A stretch of DNA of 64,000 nucleotides from Gaiellasilicea sp963811885 (GCA_963811885.1 CAWETB010000015.1:1302001-1366000); one strand, 5' to 3'; numbered from the stretch's first letter, positions 32,825 to 41,635 are shown. Translations and numbers: made by a program. The notes: generated by a model from the sequence alone, not told the origin.

Positions 32825-34197
32825 CTCTCGGCGCGCTCGCGCGTCAGCAGCGAGACCGACTCGACGTGCGGCGTGTGCGGGAACATGTCGACCGGCTTCG
32901 TCCGGACGAGCTCGTAGCCGTACTGCTCGCGGAGCACCTTCACGTCGGAGGCGAGCGTGGTCGGGTTGCACGAGATGTAGACGAGCTTCGGCGCGCCGAG
33001 CTCGCCCGTGCGCCGCAGCGCCTTGCCGGCGAGACCGGCACGCGGCGGGTCGACGACGACGACGTCGGCAGGGCCGGCGCGCTCGGCGAGCTCCTCCAGC
33101 ACCTGGCCGACGTTCCCGGCAAAGAAGGCCGCGTTGCCGATCTGGTTCAGGTCGAGGTTCTCCAGCGCGCAGGCGATCGACTCCTCCGAGATGTCGACGC
33201 CCCAGACGCTGAGCGCGTGGTTGGCCATCGAGAGGCCGATCGTGCCGGTGCCGCAGTAGAGGTCGTAGACGGTCTCGGTGCCGGTCAGCCCCGCGTACTC
33301 GATCGCGAGCGCGTACAGCTTCTCGGCCATCCCCGTGTTCGTCTGGAGAAAGGCGTTCGGACGGACGCGGAAGCGACGGCCGAGCAGCTCCTCCTCGATC
33401 GCGTCGTCGCCCCAGAGCAGCGTCGAGGGCAGGTTCGTCACCTCCGAGGGCTGGTCGTTGATCACCCAGTGGATCGACTTCACCTCCGGGAAGCGGCGCA
33501 GCACCTCGACGAAGTAGTCCCGCTCGAACTTCTCGCCCGGCGCGGTCACGAGCACGATCAGCACCTGGCCCGTGTTCCGCCCTTCGCGATAGACGAGGTG
33601 GCGCAGGTAGCCCGTGTGCTCGGCCTGGTCGTACGCCTCCAGGTTCTCCTCGCGCGCCCAGTCGCGGACGGCGTTCCGGATCGCGTTGCCGAGGTCGGTC
33701 GTCAGCCAGCACTTCTCGATCTCGAGCACCTCGTCCCAGCGTCCCGCCCGGTGGAAGCCGAGCGCCGGCCCCGACGGCGTCTGCGCGAACGAGTACTCCA
33801 GCTTGTTGCGGTAGAAGAACTGCGACTCGGCCGGGAGGATCGGCTCGACCGGCGCATCCGCGATGCCGCCGATGCGCTTGAGCGCGTCACGCACCTGCTC
33901 CTCCTTCGAGGCCGCCTGCACCTCGTAGGCGAGATCCTGGAAACGGCAGCCGCCGCAGGCGGGGTAGTGGGCGCACGGAGCGTCGACGCGGTGCGGCGAC
34001 GGCTCGAGCACGTCGACCGCGAGCGCCTCGGCGAAGCCGCGCTTCACCTTCGTCACCCGCGCGCGGACGCGGTCGCCCGGCAGGCCCCGGCGGACGAAGA
34101 CGACGAACCCGTTCAGGCGCGCGACGCCGTTGCCGCCGTAGGCGAGCGAGTCGACCTGGACCTCGATCTCCTCGTCCTTGCGTACGGGCGCGGCCAT
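32821..34197 (-). CDS. TRAM-domain RNA uracil-C5 methyltransferase (RlmD/TrmA family)
   Basis: 458 residues. TRAM domain (about 8-65), the 4Fe-4S Cys set (CAHYPACGGCRF plus IEKCWL), central domain, then the SAM fold with DLYCGTGTIGLSM, VVVDPPRAGL and the catalytic SCNP motif. It methylates C5 of a uridine in rRNA (m5U1939 or m5U747 type) or tRNA; family members cannot be separated by eye. The ATG at 34197 follows a short gap after the ABC permease gene. Confidence 0.93.
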   Translation of the reverse strand: MAAPVRKDEEIEVQVDSLAYGGNGVARLNGFVVFVRRGLPGDRVRARVTKVKRGFAEALAVDVLEPSPHRVDAPCAHYPACGGCRFQDLAYEVQAASKEEQVRDALKRIGGIADAPVEPILPAESQFFYRNKLEYSFAQTPSGPALGFHRAGRWDEVLEIEKCWLTTDLGNAIRNAVRDWAREENLEAYDQAEHTGYLRHLVYREGRNTGQVLIVLVTAPGEKFERDYFVEVLRRFPEVKSIHWVINDQPSEVTNLPSTLLWGDDAIEEELLGRRFRVRPNAFLQTNTGMAEKLYALAIEYAGLTGTETVYDLYCGTGTIGLSMANHALSVWGVDISEESIACALENLDLNQIGNAAFFAGNVGQVLEELAERAGPADVVVVDPPRAGLAGKALRRTGELGAPKLVYISCNPTTLASDVKVLREQYGYELVRTKPVDMFPHTPHVESVSLLTRERAES

Positions 34198-34212
34198 GCG
34201 CCGCAGGGTACG

Positions 34213-34962
34213 TCAGGTGATGTCGCGTCGGCTGGTTCGCACGGCGCCGGCGGCGCCGAGCACGGCGATCCAGCCGAGGGTGACGGCGAGCGCAGGCCCG
34301 TAGGAGAGCAGGTTGTCGCCGCCCGTCCCGTCGGCGCCGTCGAGGGCGCGGAAGGGGAGGTACTCCTGAACGGCATCGATGTCGAGGAGCGAGAAGAGGC
34401 CGACCAGGAGCGTCTCGACGAGGAAGAGCCAGACGAGTGTGCCCACGAGCGCCGCGACCTGACTGTGCACGACCGAGCCGATCGCGAGCCCCATCAGCAG
34501 CCAGAGCACGACCCCCAGCACGTTCGTGGCGGCACGCTTGACGACCTCGCCGTCGGCAAGCTCGAGCTGGCCGCCGTCGATCGAGGTGTAGATCGAGGCG
34601 ACGACGAGCACGACGATGATCGCCATCGCGGCGAAGAGGATCGCGATCAGCACGCCCGCGATCGCCTTGCCCGCGAGCACCCGTTCGCGTCCAGGGGTCG
34701 CCAGCAGCGTCGGCGTGATCGTGCCGTGCCGGAACTCGGTGGTGACGATCGTGATGCCGAGGATGATCGCGAGCAGCGACGAGATCCCGATCAGGTCGAC
34801 GAGCGCGTACTGGAAGTCGAGGCCGCTGCGCTCGTCCAGCGAGCGGGAGCCGACCTCCGCCGCCGCGCCGATCCCGACCAGGGCGACGAGCACCACCAGG
34901 TAGGCCCACCAGCCGCGGGTCGTCCGGATCTTGAGCAGCTCGGAGCGGACGACGGCGGTCAC
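34213..34962 (-). CDS. ABC-2 type transporter permease
   Basis: 249 residues with six TM helices and a typical ABC-2 N-terminus (VRSELLKIRTTRGWW). The first extracytoplasmic loop carries EFRHGTITPTLLATPGRERVLAGK, a common coupling-helix block. It is an exporter partner of the ATPase encoded immediately upstream, with GTGA overlap. The substrate is unknown; drugs, lipids or peptides are all possible. Confidence 0.88.
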   Translation of the reverse strand: MTAVVRSELLKIRTTRGWWAYLVVLVALVGIGAAAEVGSRSLDERSGLDFQYALVDLIGISSLLAIILGITIVTTEFRHGTITPTLLATPGRERVLAGKAIAGVLIAILFAAMAIIVVLVVASIYTSIDGGQLELADGEVVKRAATNVLGVVLWLLMGLAIGSVVHSQVAALVGTLVWLFLVETLLVGLFSLLDIDAVQEYLPFRALDGADGTGGDNLLSYGPALAVTLGWIAVLGAAGAVRTSRRDIT

Positions 34963-35846
34963 TCGGTCGTCTCCCCACCCGTCAGCTCGAGGAAGACCTC
35001 CTCGAGCGTCGCGCGCTCGACGACGAGCTCGTGCAGGACGATCCCGTTCGCGGCCGTGAGCTCGCCGACGCGCTCCGGGGGCACGCTCACGAGCAGCGCG
35101 CCGTCCTCGCTGTCGGAGACGGTGACGCCCTGCGCCGTCAGCAGCTCGCGCAACCGCTGCGCGTCCGGGGTCCGCACCCGCGTCGCGCCCTGGGCGCCGG
35201 CGAGCACGTCGGCGATCGCCGCCTGCTGGATCAGCCGGCCGCGGTGGATGATCACGACCCGGTCCACGGTCTGAGCCACCTCGGAGAGGACGTGGCTGGA
35301 GACGAGGACCGTGCGGCCCTCGGCGGCCAGCGAGCGGAGGAGATCCCGCAGCCACCTGATCCCGGCGGGATCGAGCCCGTTCGCCGGCTCGTCCAGCACG
35401 AGCACCTCCGGGTCGCCGAGCAGCGCGGTTGCAAGCCCGAGGCGCTGGCGCATCCCGAGCGAGTAGCCCTTCACGCGCCGCTTGGCGGCGGCGCTCAGCT
35501 CGACGAGCGCGAGCACCTCGTCGACCCGCGACGCGGGCAGGCCGGCCGCGGCCGCCTGCACTCGCAGATGGTTTCGCCCGGAGCGGCCCGGATGCACCTC
35601 GCTCGCCTCGAGCACGGCGCCGACTCGGTGCAGCGGCCGGTCGAGCCGGCGGTAGGGGACGCCGAGAACGGTCGCGCTGCCCGCATCCGGATGCACGAGC
35701 CCGAGCACCGAGCGCAGCGTCGTCGACTTGCCGGCCCCGTTCGGCCCCAGGAAGCCGGTGATCGTGCCCGGCTCGACGCGGAAGCTGAGACCGGCGACCG
35801 CCTGGGTCTTGCCGAACCGCTTGCTGAGGCCCTCGACCTCGATCAC
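34959..35846 (-). CDS. ABC transporter ATP-binding protein (DRA/CcmA type)
   Basis: 295 residues. Walker A GPNGAGKST, Q-loop region, signature YSLGMRQRLGLA, Walker B VLVLDEPANGLDPAG, H-loop VSSHVLSEV, and a C-terminal extension (about 215-295) typical of drug-resistance-type ABC-2 exporters. GTG 35846 overlaps the stop of yjbQ (GTGA), so yjbQ, the ATPase and the permease form one operon. Confidence 0.93.
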   Translation of the reverse strand: MIEVEGLSKRFGKTQAVAGLSFRVEPGTITGFLGPNGAGKSTTLRSVLGLVHPDAGSATVLGVPYRRLDRPLHRVGAVLEASEVHPGRSGRNHLRVQAAAAGLPASRVDEVLALVELSAAAKRRVKGYSLGMRQRLGLATALLGDPEVLVLDEPANGLDPAGIRWLRDLLRSLAAEGRTVLVSSHVLSEVAQTVDRVVIIHRGRLIQQAAIADVLAGAQGATRVRTPDAQRLRELLTAQGVTVSDSEDGALLVSVPPERVGELTAANGIVLHELVVERATLEEVFLELTGGETTE

Positions 35847-36241
35847 GACAGCGTCGTCACGTAGACGCGGCGCTCGCGAGGACCGTCGAACTCGCAGAAG
35901 AAGATCCCCTGCCAGGTGCCGAGAGCGAGCTTCCCGTCCCGGATCGGCACGACCACGCTCGGCCCCATGAAGGCGGCACGGATGTGCGTCGGCGCATTCT
36001 CCTCGCCCTCCTCGATGTGCTCCCACGGCCAGTCCTCGGACACGATCCGCTCGAGCGCAACCTCGAAGTCGCGGGCCACGGCGGGGTCGGCGTGCTCGTT
36101 GATCGTCACGCCTGCGGTCGTGTGCGGGACGTAGACGAGCGCCGCGCCGGCGCCGTCGAGCTCGCCGAGCGTCGAGCGGACGAGCTCGGTGATGTCGACG
36201 AGCTGACTCCGCTTCTGCGTCGTGACACTGAACTCGCGCAC
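35843..36241 (-). CDS. YjbQ family (UPF0047) protein
   Basis: 132 residues. Signature HTTAGVTINEHADPAVARD plus HIRAAFMGPSVVVPI and LGTWQGIFFCEFDGPRERRV, the complete UPF0047 pattern. Members have a weak thiamin-phosphate synthase activity in vitro; the physiological role is unclear. GTG 36241 has the -10 box TAGGAT 7 nt upstream and no Shine-Dalgarno. Confidence 0.92.
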   Translation of the reverse strand: MREFSVTTQKRSQLVDITELVRSTLGELDGAGAALVYVPHTTAGVTINEHADPAVARDFEVALERIVSEDWPWEHIEEGEENAPTHIRAAFMGPSVVVPIRDGKLALGTWQGIFFCEFDGPRERRVYVTTLS

Positions 36242-36247
36242 GGCGCG

Positions 36248-36254
36248 TATCCTA
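36248..36254. promoter_or_regulatory. Shared symmetric -10 element TATCCTA for two divergent leaderless genes
   Basis: The 20-bp gap between yjbQ (GTG 36241, minus) and the peptidase gene (GTG 36262, plus) contains TATCCTA. Read forward it gives TATCCT (36248-36253), 8 nt before the plus start. Read in reverse it gives TAGGAT (36249-36254), 7 nt before the minus start. Confidence 0.6.
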
Positions 36255-36261
36255 GGCAGCC

Positions 36262-37761
36262 GTGAACGCCGGCACTCCCAGTGACCGCGAGCTCGACGGC
36301 TACCGCACCGGCGCCGACCGCTTCATCGCGGAGCTCGACGAGGAGTACTACCTCCACTACGCCGGCCTGAAGCCCGAGTTCGAGCTGCGCCCGATCTACG
36401 AGCGCCATGCCGACCTGACCGACCTCGAGACGATCCGCCGCGTCGGAGCGTCCGTGCGTGGGAAGGAGAACCTCGAGCTCTTCCGGTTCGGCTGCGAAGG
36501 CTTCCTCGGTGAGCTCACGCGCGAGCACGCGGAGAAGATCGCCGAGAACGAGACGAAGCTCGAGATCCAGCACGAAGGCGAGGCGGTCGGCTACCGGATG
36601 CTGCCCCCGACGATCGCCAACACCGCCGATCGCGATACGCGCGAACGGCTCGAGGCGGCGCGAAACGACCTCACCGAGGAGCACCTGAACCCGCTCTACC
36701 TCGACGCCGTCCACACGACGCAGCGCGCGATGCCCGACCTGGGTGCGCCGACGTACTTCGAGCTCTACCGGGACCGCTTCGGGTACGACCTCGAGGGCCT
36801 CGCCGCGCAGTGCCGCGCGTTCCTCGACTCGACCGAGCGGCTCTACGAGGACTCGATGGACCGGGTCCTGCGCGAGCGCGTCGGGATCGGCCTCGCCGAA
36901 GCCGAGCGCTGGGACGTGCGCCGCTTCTTCCGCGGCTCCGGCTGGGACGAGGCCTTCCCGGCCGACCGGATGCTCCCCGCGCTGAGGGGCACGCTCTCCG
37001 GCCTCGGGATCGACCTCGATGCGCAGGGCAACGTCCACCTCGACGTCGACGAGCGTCCGACCAAGAGCCCGCGCGCCTTCTGCGCCCCGATCGAGATCCC
37101 GGACAAGGTGATGCTCGTGATCCAGCCGCAGGGCGGGCCGGACGACTGGTACGCGCTCTTCCACGAGGCCGGCCACACCGAGCACTTCGCCTTCACCGAC
37201 CCGAACCTGAAGATGGAGGAGAAGCGCCTCGGCGACAACGCGGTCACCGAGGGCTGGGCGATGCTCTTCGACCACCTGATCGACGACCGCGCCTGGCTCT
37301 CGAGCATGCTCAGCTTCCCGCGGCCGGACGTCTTCGCGGCCGAGGGCGCCGTGCAGCTCCTGTTCTACGTGCGCCGCTACTGCGCGAAGCTGCTCTACGA
37401 GCTCGAGTTCCACGCCGCCCCGGACGTGACCCAGATGCGCAGCCGCTACGTCGAGCTCCTCGGCGACGCGCTGAAGGTCGAGCCGAGCCCGACGGACTAC
37501 CTCGCCGACATCGACTCCGGCTTCTACGTGACCTCGTACCTCCGCGCCTGGGCGTTCTCGGCCCAGATGACGACCTTCATGCGCGAGGAGTTCGGCACCG
37601 ACTGGTTCAAGCGCCGCGAAGCCGGCTCGCTGCTCGTCGAGCTCTGGGCGCTCGGCCAGAAGCCGAACGCGGACGAGCTGCTGAAGGACGTGACCGGCGC
37701 CGCGGTCGAGATGGAAGCCGTCGCCGAGCACGTCCGCTCGGCGATCCCGACTCCCGCCTAG
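36262..37761 (+). CDS. M3-like zinc metallopeptidase
   Basis: 499 residues, mostly helical. The zinc motif HEAGH lies in DDWYALFHEAGHTEHFAF (about residue 302). The third ligand Glu follows in GDNAVTEGWAMLFDHL, giving the gluzincin HExxH...E set. The overall size and helical fold resemble M3/M32 carboxypeptidase-oligopeptidase proteins, but the N-terminal half is not clearly M3. It is cytosolic, with no signal peptide. Leaderless start at GTG 36262. Confidence 0.82.
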   Translation: MNAGTPSDRELDGYRTGADRFIAELDEEYYLHYAGLKPEFELRPIYERHADLTDLETIRRVGASVRGKENLELFRFGCEGFLGELTREHAEKIAENETKLEIQHEGEAVGYRMLPPTIANTADRDTRERLEAARNDLTEEHLNPLYLDAVHTTQRAMPDLGAPTYFELYRDRFGYDLEGLAAQCRAFLDSTERLYEDSMDRVLRERVGIGLAEAERWDVRRFFRGSGWDEAFPADRMLPALRGTLSGLGIDLDAQGNVHLDVDERPTKSPRAFCAPIEIPDKVMLVIQPQGGPDDWYALFHEAGHTEHFAFTDPNLKMEEKRLGDNAVTEGWAMLFDHLIDDRAWLSSMLSFPRPDVFAAEGAVQLLFYVRRYCAKLLYELEFHAAPDVTQMRSRYVELLGDALKVEPSPTDYLADIDSGFYVTSYLRAWAFSAQMTTFMREEFGTDWFKRREAGSLLVELWALGQKPNADELLKDVTGAAVEMEAVAEHVRSAIPTPA

Positions 37762-38285
37762 AGCGCCCCGCCGGCGGCGGGAGGAGCACCGTTCTCCACG
37801 CCCGCGTCGCCCACGACCTCGCGGGCGAGAAAGTCCTCGATCAGCATCACGTTGTCCTTCGACCGCTCGACCACGGTCAGGAGCGCCCCCATCGACGAGA
37901 CCTCCTCGCGCTGCTCCTGGAGGAACCAGTGCAGGAACTGCTCGCCGACGAGGTCGCCCTCGGAGCGGGCGAGCTTGGCGAGGTCGGAGATCTGCTCGGT
38001 GACGCGCTTCTCCTGCTCGAGCGCCAGCCGCACCGGCTCGACGACGTCGGGGAACTCGACCTGCGGCTCGGCGACCCCCGGGATCGCGACGCGCTCGTCG
38101 GCGTCCAGCAGGTACTGGACGATCATCATCGCGTGATTTCGCTCCTCGACCGCCTGGCGATAGAAGTGCGCGGCAAGCCGCGGGAGCGTCTGCGCGTCGT
38201 AGTGGACCGCGATCGCGATGTACTGCTGCGAGGCGGCGAACTCGTGCCCGACCTGCTCGTTCAATCCCTCTGGAAATGCGGCCAT
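37758..38285 (-). CDS. Ferritin
   Basis: 175 residues, four-helix bundle. Iron-site residues are visible in NEQVGHEFAASQQYIAIAVHYD (Glu/Tyr), FYRQAVEERNHAMMIVQYLLD (E-x2-H) and FLQEQREEVSSM. It stores iron in the cytosol. The spacing fits non-heme ferritin more than bacterioferritin, as no haem Met is obvious. The Ala/Pro-rich C-terminal tail is unconserved. The 3' end overlaps the convergent peptidase stop. Confidence 0.9.
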   Translation of the reverse strand: MAAFPEGLNEQVGHEFAASQQYIAIAVHYDAQTLPRLAAHFYRQAVEERNHAMMIVQYLLDADERVAIPGVAEPQVEFPDVVEPVRLALEQEKRVTEQISDLAKLARSEGDLVGEQFLHWFLQEQREEVSSMGALLTVVERSKDNVMLIEDFLAREVVGDAGVENGAPPAAGGAL

Positions 38286-38303
38286 GCGCCGACTCTAACG
38301 GGA

Positions 38304-38357
38304 TAGCATCGCGCCGTGCTGCCGCTCCGCGACAACGTTCCGACCACGTCCCGATGA
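38304..38357 (+). promoter_or_regulatory. -10 box TAGCAT and 13-codon upstream frame coupled to the zincin gene
   Basis: TAGCAT (38304-38309) ends 6 nt before GTG 38316. That GTG opens a 13-codon frame (VLPLRDNVPTTSR) whose stop overlaps the ATG of the next gene (ATGA, 38354-38357). It may be a leaderless leader peptide, or the true N-terminus displaced by an indel. Confidence 0.35.
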
Positions 38358-38653
38358 CGTTCGAGGAGCACGTCACCGCTGCGCTCGACTCGCTGCCGCC
38401 CCACCTCGCCCGCGCTCTCGACAACGTCGCGGTCGTGGTCGAGGACGCGAATCGCGAGGAGCCCGACCTCTACGGCCTCTTCGACTGGCCCGAGTACATG
38501 CCCGCGAAGATCTCGATCTATCAGCGACCGCTCGAGGAGGACTTCGCGGATCCGGCCGAGCTCGAGGAGCAGATCCGCATCACCGTCCTGCACGAGCTGG
38601 CGCACTATTTCGGCATGGACGAGGGCCGGATCTCGGACCTCGGCTACGAGTGA
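38354..38653 (+). CDS. Small zincin-fold metallopeptidase-like protein (PF06262 type)
   Basis: 99 residues. The zinc motif HELAHYFGMDEGRI matches HExxH with a downstream Asp/Glu, and upstream VVVEDANREEPDLYGLF and PAKISIYQRPLEE are the family's other blocks. These minimal zincins are widespread in actinobacteria, and no substrate is known. ATG 38354 overlaps a short upstream frame. Confidence 0.85.
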   Translation: MTFEEHVTAALDSLPPHLARALDNVAVVVEDANREEPDLYGLFDWPEYMPAKISIYQRPLEEDFADPAELEEQIRITVLHELAHYFGMDEGRISDLGYE

Positions 38654-38727
38654 TCGGCGCAATGTTGCGATTCCGTTGAGGCGGGCGCGGTTGGACTAAA
38701 ACAGGCCAGGACCTCGTTTTAGGAGGC

Positions 38728-38970
38728 ATGAGAACGATTCCTGAGATTCATGCGGAGATCGAGCGTCTGAGCGAGGTGCGCGGCGAGCTGTGGCAGCAGC
38801 TGTCGCAGGGCCGGAGCCAGTCGCTCGTGGACGAGATCAAGCACATCGACGAACAGCTGGTGACGCTCTGGGACGAGCACCGGGCCGAGCGTGCGCGCAT
38901 TCGCTTCGGCGAGCGCGACGACATCGTGCGCCGTGCCCGGCAGGAAGAGCGCCTGGAGCGCGCCGCCTAG
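38728..38970 (+). CDS. Hypothetical charged helical protein
   Basis: 80 residues (MRTIPEIHAEIERLSEVRGELWQQL...). It is highly charged and almost wholly predicted helical, compatible with a coiled-coil hairpin. ATG 38728 is preceded by a near-perfect Shine-Dalgarno (AGGAGG, 2-nt spacing), unlike most neighbours, so it should be well expressed. No family recognised. Confidence 0.7.
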   Translation: MRTIPEIHAEIERLSEVRGELWQQLSQGRSQSLVDEIKHIDEQLVTLWDEHRAERARIRFGERDDIVRRARQEERLERAA

Positions 38971-38976
38971 CTGAAG

Positions 38977-38982
38977 TACCAT
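38977..38982 (+). promoter_or_regulatory. -10 box TACCAT before the coiled-coil gene
   Basis: TACCAT ends 10 nt before ATG 38993, just after the stop of the preceding gene, and no Shine-Dalgarno is visible. A short leader or leaderless transcript is likely. Confidence 0.4.
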
Positions 38983-38992
38983 CGGCCCCGAA

Positions 38993-39881
38993 ATGGGGCT
39001 GAAAGGGCGCGATCGAGACCAGCCCTCCGACGTCGAGTCGGAGCGAGAGGCCCTGCGCCGACAACGGGTCGAGGCGGCGAACGAGCTGGCCGTGCTCAAG
39101 CGGGCACTCTCGGAACGGGTCGCCCAGGTGCAGGCGCGCGAGCGGGAGCTCGCCGACGCGCTCGCCCGGGTCGAGAAGCGCGAGCAGAAGCTCGAGGCGT
39201 CCGATGGGCGCGGCTCGCGGCTCGACGCGGTCCGCCTCCGTCTCGCCGAGGCCAAGGAGGGCCGCGCGGCCCTCGACGAGCGCCGCGCCGAGCTCGACGC
39301 GCGGGAGCAGCAGCTGGCTGCCCGCGAGGCGGCGCTCGCGGCCGGCGAAGGTCCACCGCCCGCTCCGATCCAGGCGCCTCCCGATCCGGCGATCACGCAG
39401 GAGCTCGAGGCTCGCGAAGCGGCGCTCGCCGAGGCCGAGCAAGGGCTCGCCGCTCGCGAGGCCGCGCTCGAGGCGAAAGCAGCGGAGCTGGAAGCACGCG
39501 AGCAAGAGCACGTTGCCGCCACCGCGGCGCCCGAGCCGGAGCGGGAGCCGCAGTCCCACGAGCTCGAGCGGATCGAGGCGAAGCTGGCAGAGCTGCGGGA
39601 GGCCGAGCAGGCGTTCGTGCGCACCCGGCACGAGCTGGCAGAGCGCAGCGATGCGCTGACCGAGCAGGAGGCGGCGCTCGCCGCGCGCGAACGCGCCCTC
39701 ACTACCAAGGAGACACCTGCCCCAGTCGCCCGACCTCGAAGTCCTCGAGGCGAGGATCCGCCGGCTCGAGCAGAGCGGGCACGTTCGCACCAAGGAGGCG
39801 CAGACGTTCGGCGCCGGCCTGCGCGCGCTCCAGGAACGCGGGCTGCGCGGCGACCGCGGGCCGGACGAGCCTCTACACTGA
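38993..39881 (+). CDS. Coiled-coil protein, one frameshift near the 3' end
   Basis: About 296 residues. Heptad-rich from residue 10 to 240, with repeated ALAAREAALxA and ELEAREQ units, resembling the helical part of SMC- or DivIVA-like scaffolds without their head domains. An extra base near 39720 breaks the frame. The continuing frame reads QSPDLEVLEARIRRLEQSGHV ... FGAGLRALQERGLRGDRGPDEPLH and stops at 39881, directly before tRNA-Ala. Function unknown; a structural or division-related role is only suggestive. Confidence 0.7.
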
Positions 39882-39891
39882 GACCCGCCCC

Positions 39892-39964
39892 GGGGCGTTA
39901 GCTCAGCTGGGAGAGCGCCGCCTTTGCAAGGCGGAGGTCGCCGGTTCGATCCCGGCACGCTCCA
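39892..39964 (+). tRNA. tRNA-Ala (TGC anticodon)
   Basis: 73 nt with acceptor stem GGGGCGT/ACGCTCC (one G-T pair), D-loop AGCTCAGCTGGGAGAGC, anticodon loop CTTTGCAAG with TGC, and T-loop GGTTCGATCCC. The discriminator is A and CCA is not encoded. Confidence 0.97.
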
Positions 39965-40031
39965 TGTGGTTTCCTCGAACGTCCCGCACGAGTAAGGTGC
40001 TCGTGCGGGGTGTCTCGTTCGGGAGGTCGGT

Positions 40032-41015
40032 GTGCCGTCGACCTATTACATCGCCTGGTGGAACGTCGAGAACCTCTTCGACGAGGAGGACTCGCCTCGC
40101 CGGACCGAGAAGCTGCAGCGGACGATCGGCGGCGACCTGGCCGGCTGGACGCCGGCGCGCCGCGACCGCAAGATCGCGCAGCTCGCATCGGTGATCGCGC
40201 AGATGAACAGCGGCTCCGGGCCGGACCTGCTCGGCGTCTGCGAGGTCGAGAACCGCTTCGTGCTCGACCAGCTCGTCGCCGTGCTGAACACGCCGCTGCC
40301 GGGCCGTAACTACGAGGTCGTCCACGCCGACACGGAAGACGCCCGCGGCATCGACGTGGCCTTCATCTACGACGCCGACCTCTTCGACGTGCCGGTCGGC
40401 GAGGTGTTCTTCCACGTCGTGATGCGCCGCAACGCGACCCGCGAGCTCGTCCAGGTCAACTTCAAGACGAAGAAGAACCGGATCTGGTCCGTCTTCGGGA
40501 ATCACTGGCCGTCACGCAGCGGCGGCCAGTTCGAGTCGGCCGGCTACCGCCACATCGCCGGCGAGACGCTCGGCTACTTCCACCAGCGCGCACTCGAGGT
40601 GCACGGCCCGGCGACACCTGCGCTCGCGATGGGCGACTTCAACGACGAGCCGTTCGACACGTCGCTCGTCACCCATGCGCTGAGCACGCGCCAGCGCCAG
40701 CGGGTGGTGGAAGCTGACACGCCGAGGTTCTGGAACCTGGCCTGGCTGCTGATCGGCGACCCGCCCGACGGGACCTTCTACTTCAACAACGAGCCGAACC
40801 TGCTCGACCAGTTTCTCGTCAACAAGAACATGGCGACGCAGAACTCGCCGATCCGCGCGAGAGCCGAGACGATCGAGATCCTGCGTTTCCCGGGCACGTT
40901 CAGCACGGGCAGGTATCCGCGCCCGAAGCCGTTCGGCGGCATGGGGAAGCCCGTCGACGAGAACGGCTTCTCCGATCACTTTCCGATCGGGATGCAGGTG
41001 ACCGAGGCCGACTGA
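40032..41015 (+). CDS. Endonuclease/exonuclease/phosphatase family protein
   Basis: 327 residues. All EEP-fold motifs are present: AWWNVENLFD, GVCEVENR, GIDVAFIYD, GNHWPSRSGG, MGDFNDEPFD and SDHFPIGMQV. No signal peptide, so it is cytosolic. EEP proteins are Mg-dependent phosphodiesterases acting on nucleic acids, lipids or inositol phosphates; the substrate cannot be chosen here. The long first loop (RRTEKLQRTIGGDLAGWTPARRDRKIAQLA) is typical of the bacterial EEP group annotated as hydrolases. Confidence 0.85.
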   Translation: MPSTYYIAWWNVENLFDEEDSPRRTEKLQRTIGGDLAGWTPARRDRKIAQLASVIAQMNSGSGPDLLGVCEVENRFVLDQLVAVLNTPLPGRNYEVVHADTEDARGIDVAFIYDADLFDVPVGEVFFHVVMRRNATRELVQVNFKTKKNRIWSVFGNHWPSRSGGQFESAGYRHIAGETLGYFHQRALEVHGPATPALAMGDFNDEPFDTSLVTHALSTRQRQRVVEADTPRFWNLAWLLIGDPPDGTFYFNNEPNLLDQFLVNKNMATQNSPIRARAETIEILRFPGTFSTGRYPRPKPFGGMGKPVDENGFSDHFPIGMQVTEAD

Positions 41016-41147
41016 GCGAACTCTCCCGCTCGCACGGGATATGAACACGACTCACAAGCCGTAACCGAGGGCGGCGAGCGGCCGTTGTAGGACTGGTACT
41101 GGACGTGCCATGGACCGCGCAGCGGCGGTCGAACTCGGAATCTTGCG

Positions 41148-41327
41148 GTGGAGTTCTTCGAGAAATATCGGTTGCAGAACGTCGGCACGACGCGGGCGCG
41201 GCTCGCCGAGCTGATCACGATCTTCGAGAGCGAGCGCCACGAGCTGACGATCCGCGAATTGGGCGAGCTCCGCGACGAGATGGACGAGCTGACCGAGAAG
41301 CTGCGGGCCGAGCGCGACGGGCTCTAG
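41148..41327 (+). CDS. Hypothetical small coiled-coil protein
   Basis: 59 residues: VEFFEKYRLQNVGTTRARLA followed by a heptad-like acidic helix (ELGELRDEMDELTEKLRAERD). GTG 41148 is the only convincing start in frame and no Shine-Dalgarno or -10 box is obvious. It converges on tatA with stop overlap. The preceding 132 bp (41016-41147) holds nothing I can identify. Confidence 0.5.
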   Translation: MEFFEKYRLQNVGTTRARLAELITIFESERHELTIRELGELRDEMDELTEKLRAERDGL

Positions 41328-41551
41328 GTCGCCGGCGGCTCGTCGCGCCGGTCGGTCCCGGCCGCGCGTGCTTCGTCCTCGGGCGCGTCCATGACGCGAC
41401 GGACGTCGTCGCGCGGATCGACGTCCTGAACCGTGTCCTTCAGCTCGCGGACACTGCGCCCGAGCTGGCGGCCGATCAGCGGCACGCGCTTCGCGCCGAA
41501 CAGCAGCAGCAGGACGAGGCCGAGCACGATCAGCTCCCAGTGACCCGGCAT
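41324..41551 (-). CDS. tatA: Twin-arginine translocase subunit TatA
   Basis: 75 residues. One N-terminal TM helix (WELIVLGLVLLLLFGAKRVP) with the FGxKxxP hinge, an amphipathic helix (GRQLGRSVRELKDTV), and a charged Asp/Arg tail. Typical TatA/E. ATG 41551 has the -10 box TATATT 6 nt upstream (minus strand 41562-41557), so it is probably leaderless. Other tat genes are not in the window. Confidence 0.92.
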   Translation of the reverse strand: MPGHWELIVLGLVLLLLFGAKRVPLIGRQLGRSVRELKDTVQDVDPRDDVRRVMDAPEDEARAAGTDRRDEPPAT

Positions 41552-41556
41552 GCCGC

Positions 41557-41562
41557 CAATAT
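41557..41562 (-). promoter_or_regulatory. -10 box TATATT before tatA
   Basis: Minus-strand TATATT ends 6 nt before ATG 41551; leaderless initiation predicted. Confidence 0.6.
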
Positions 41563-41635
41563 AGACGCTGCAGATCGGCCGAAAGGATGACGCCGAATCG
41601 TCGTCGCGGCCGATGCCCACGACCGGCCGGCACCG

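Noticed and set aside
41016..41147. Small coding gene in the gap before the 59-aa coiled-coil protein
   Set aside because: Short frames exist but none has a credible start signal, conserved-looking composition or coupling to a neighbour.
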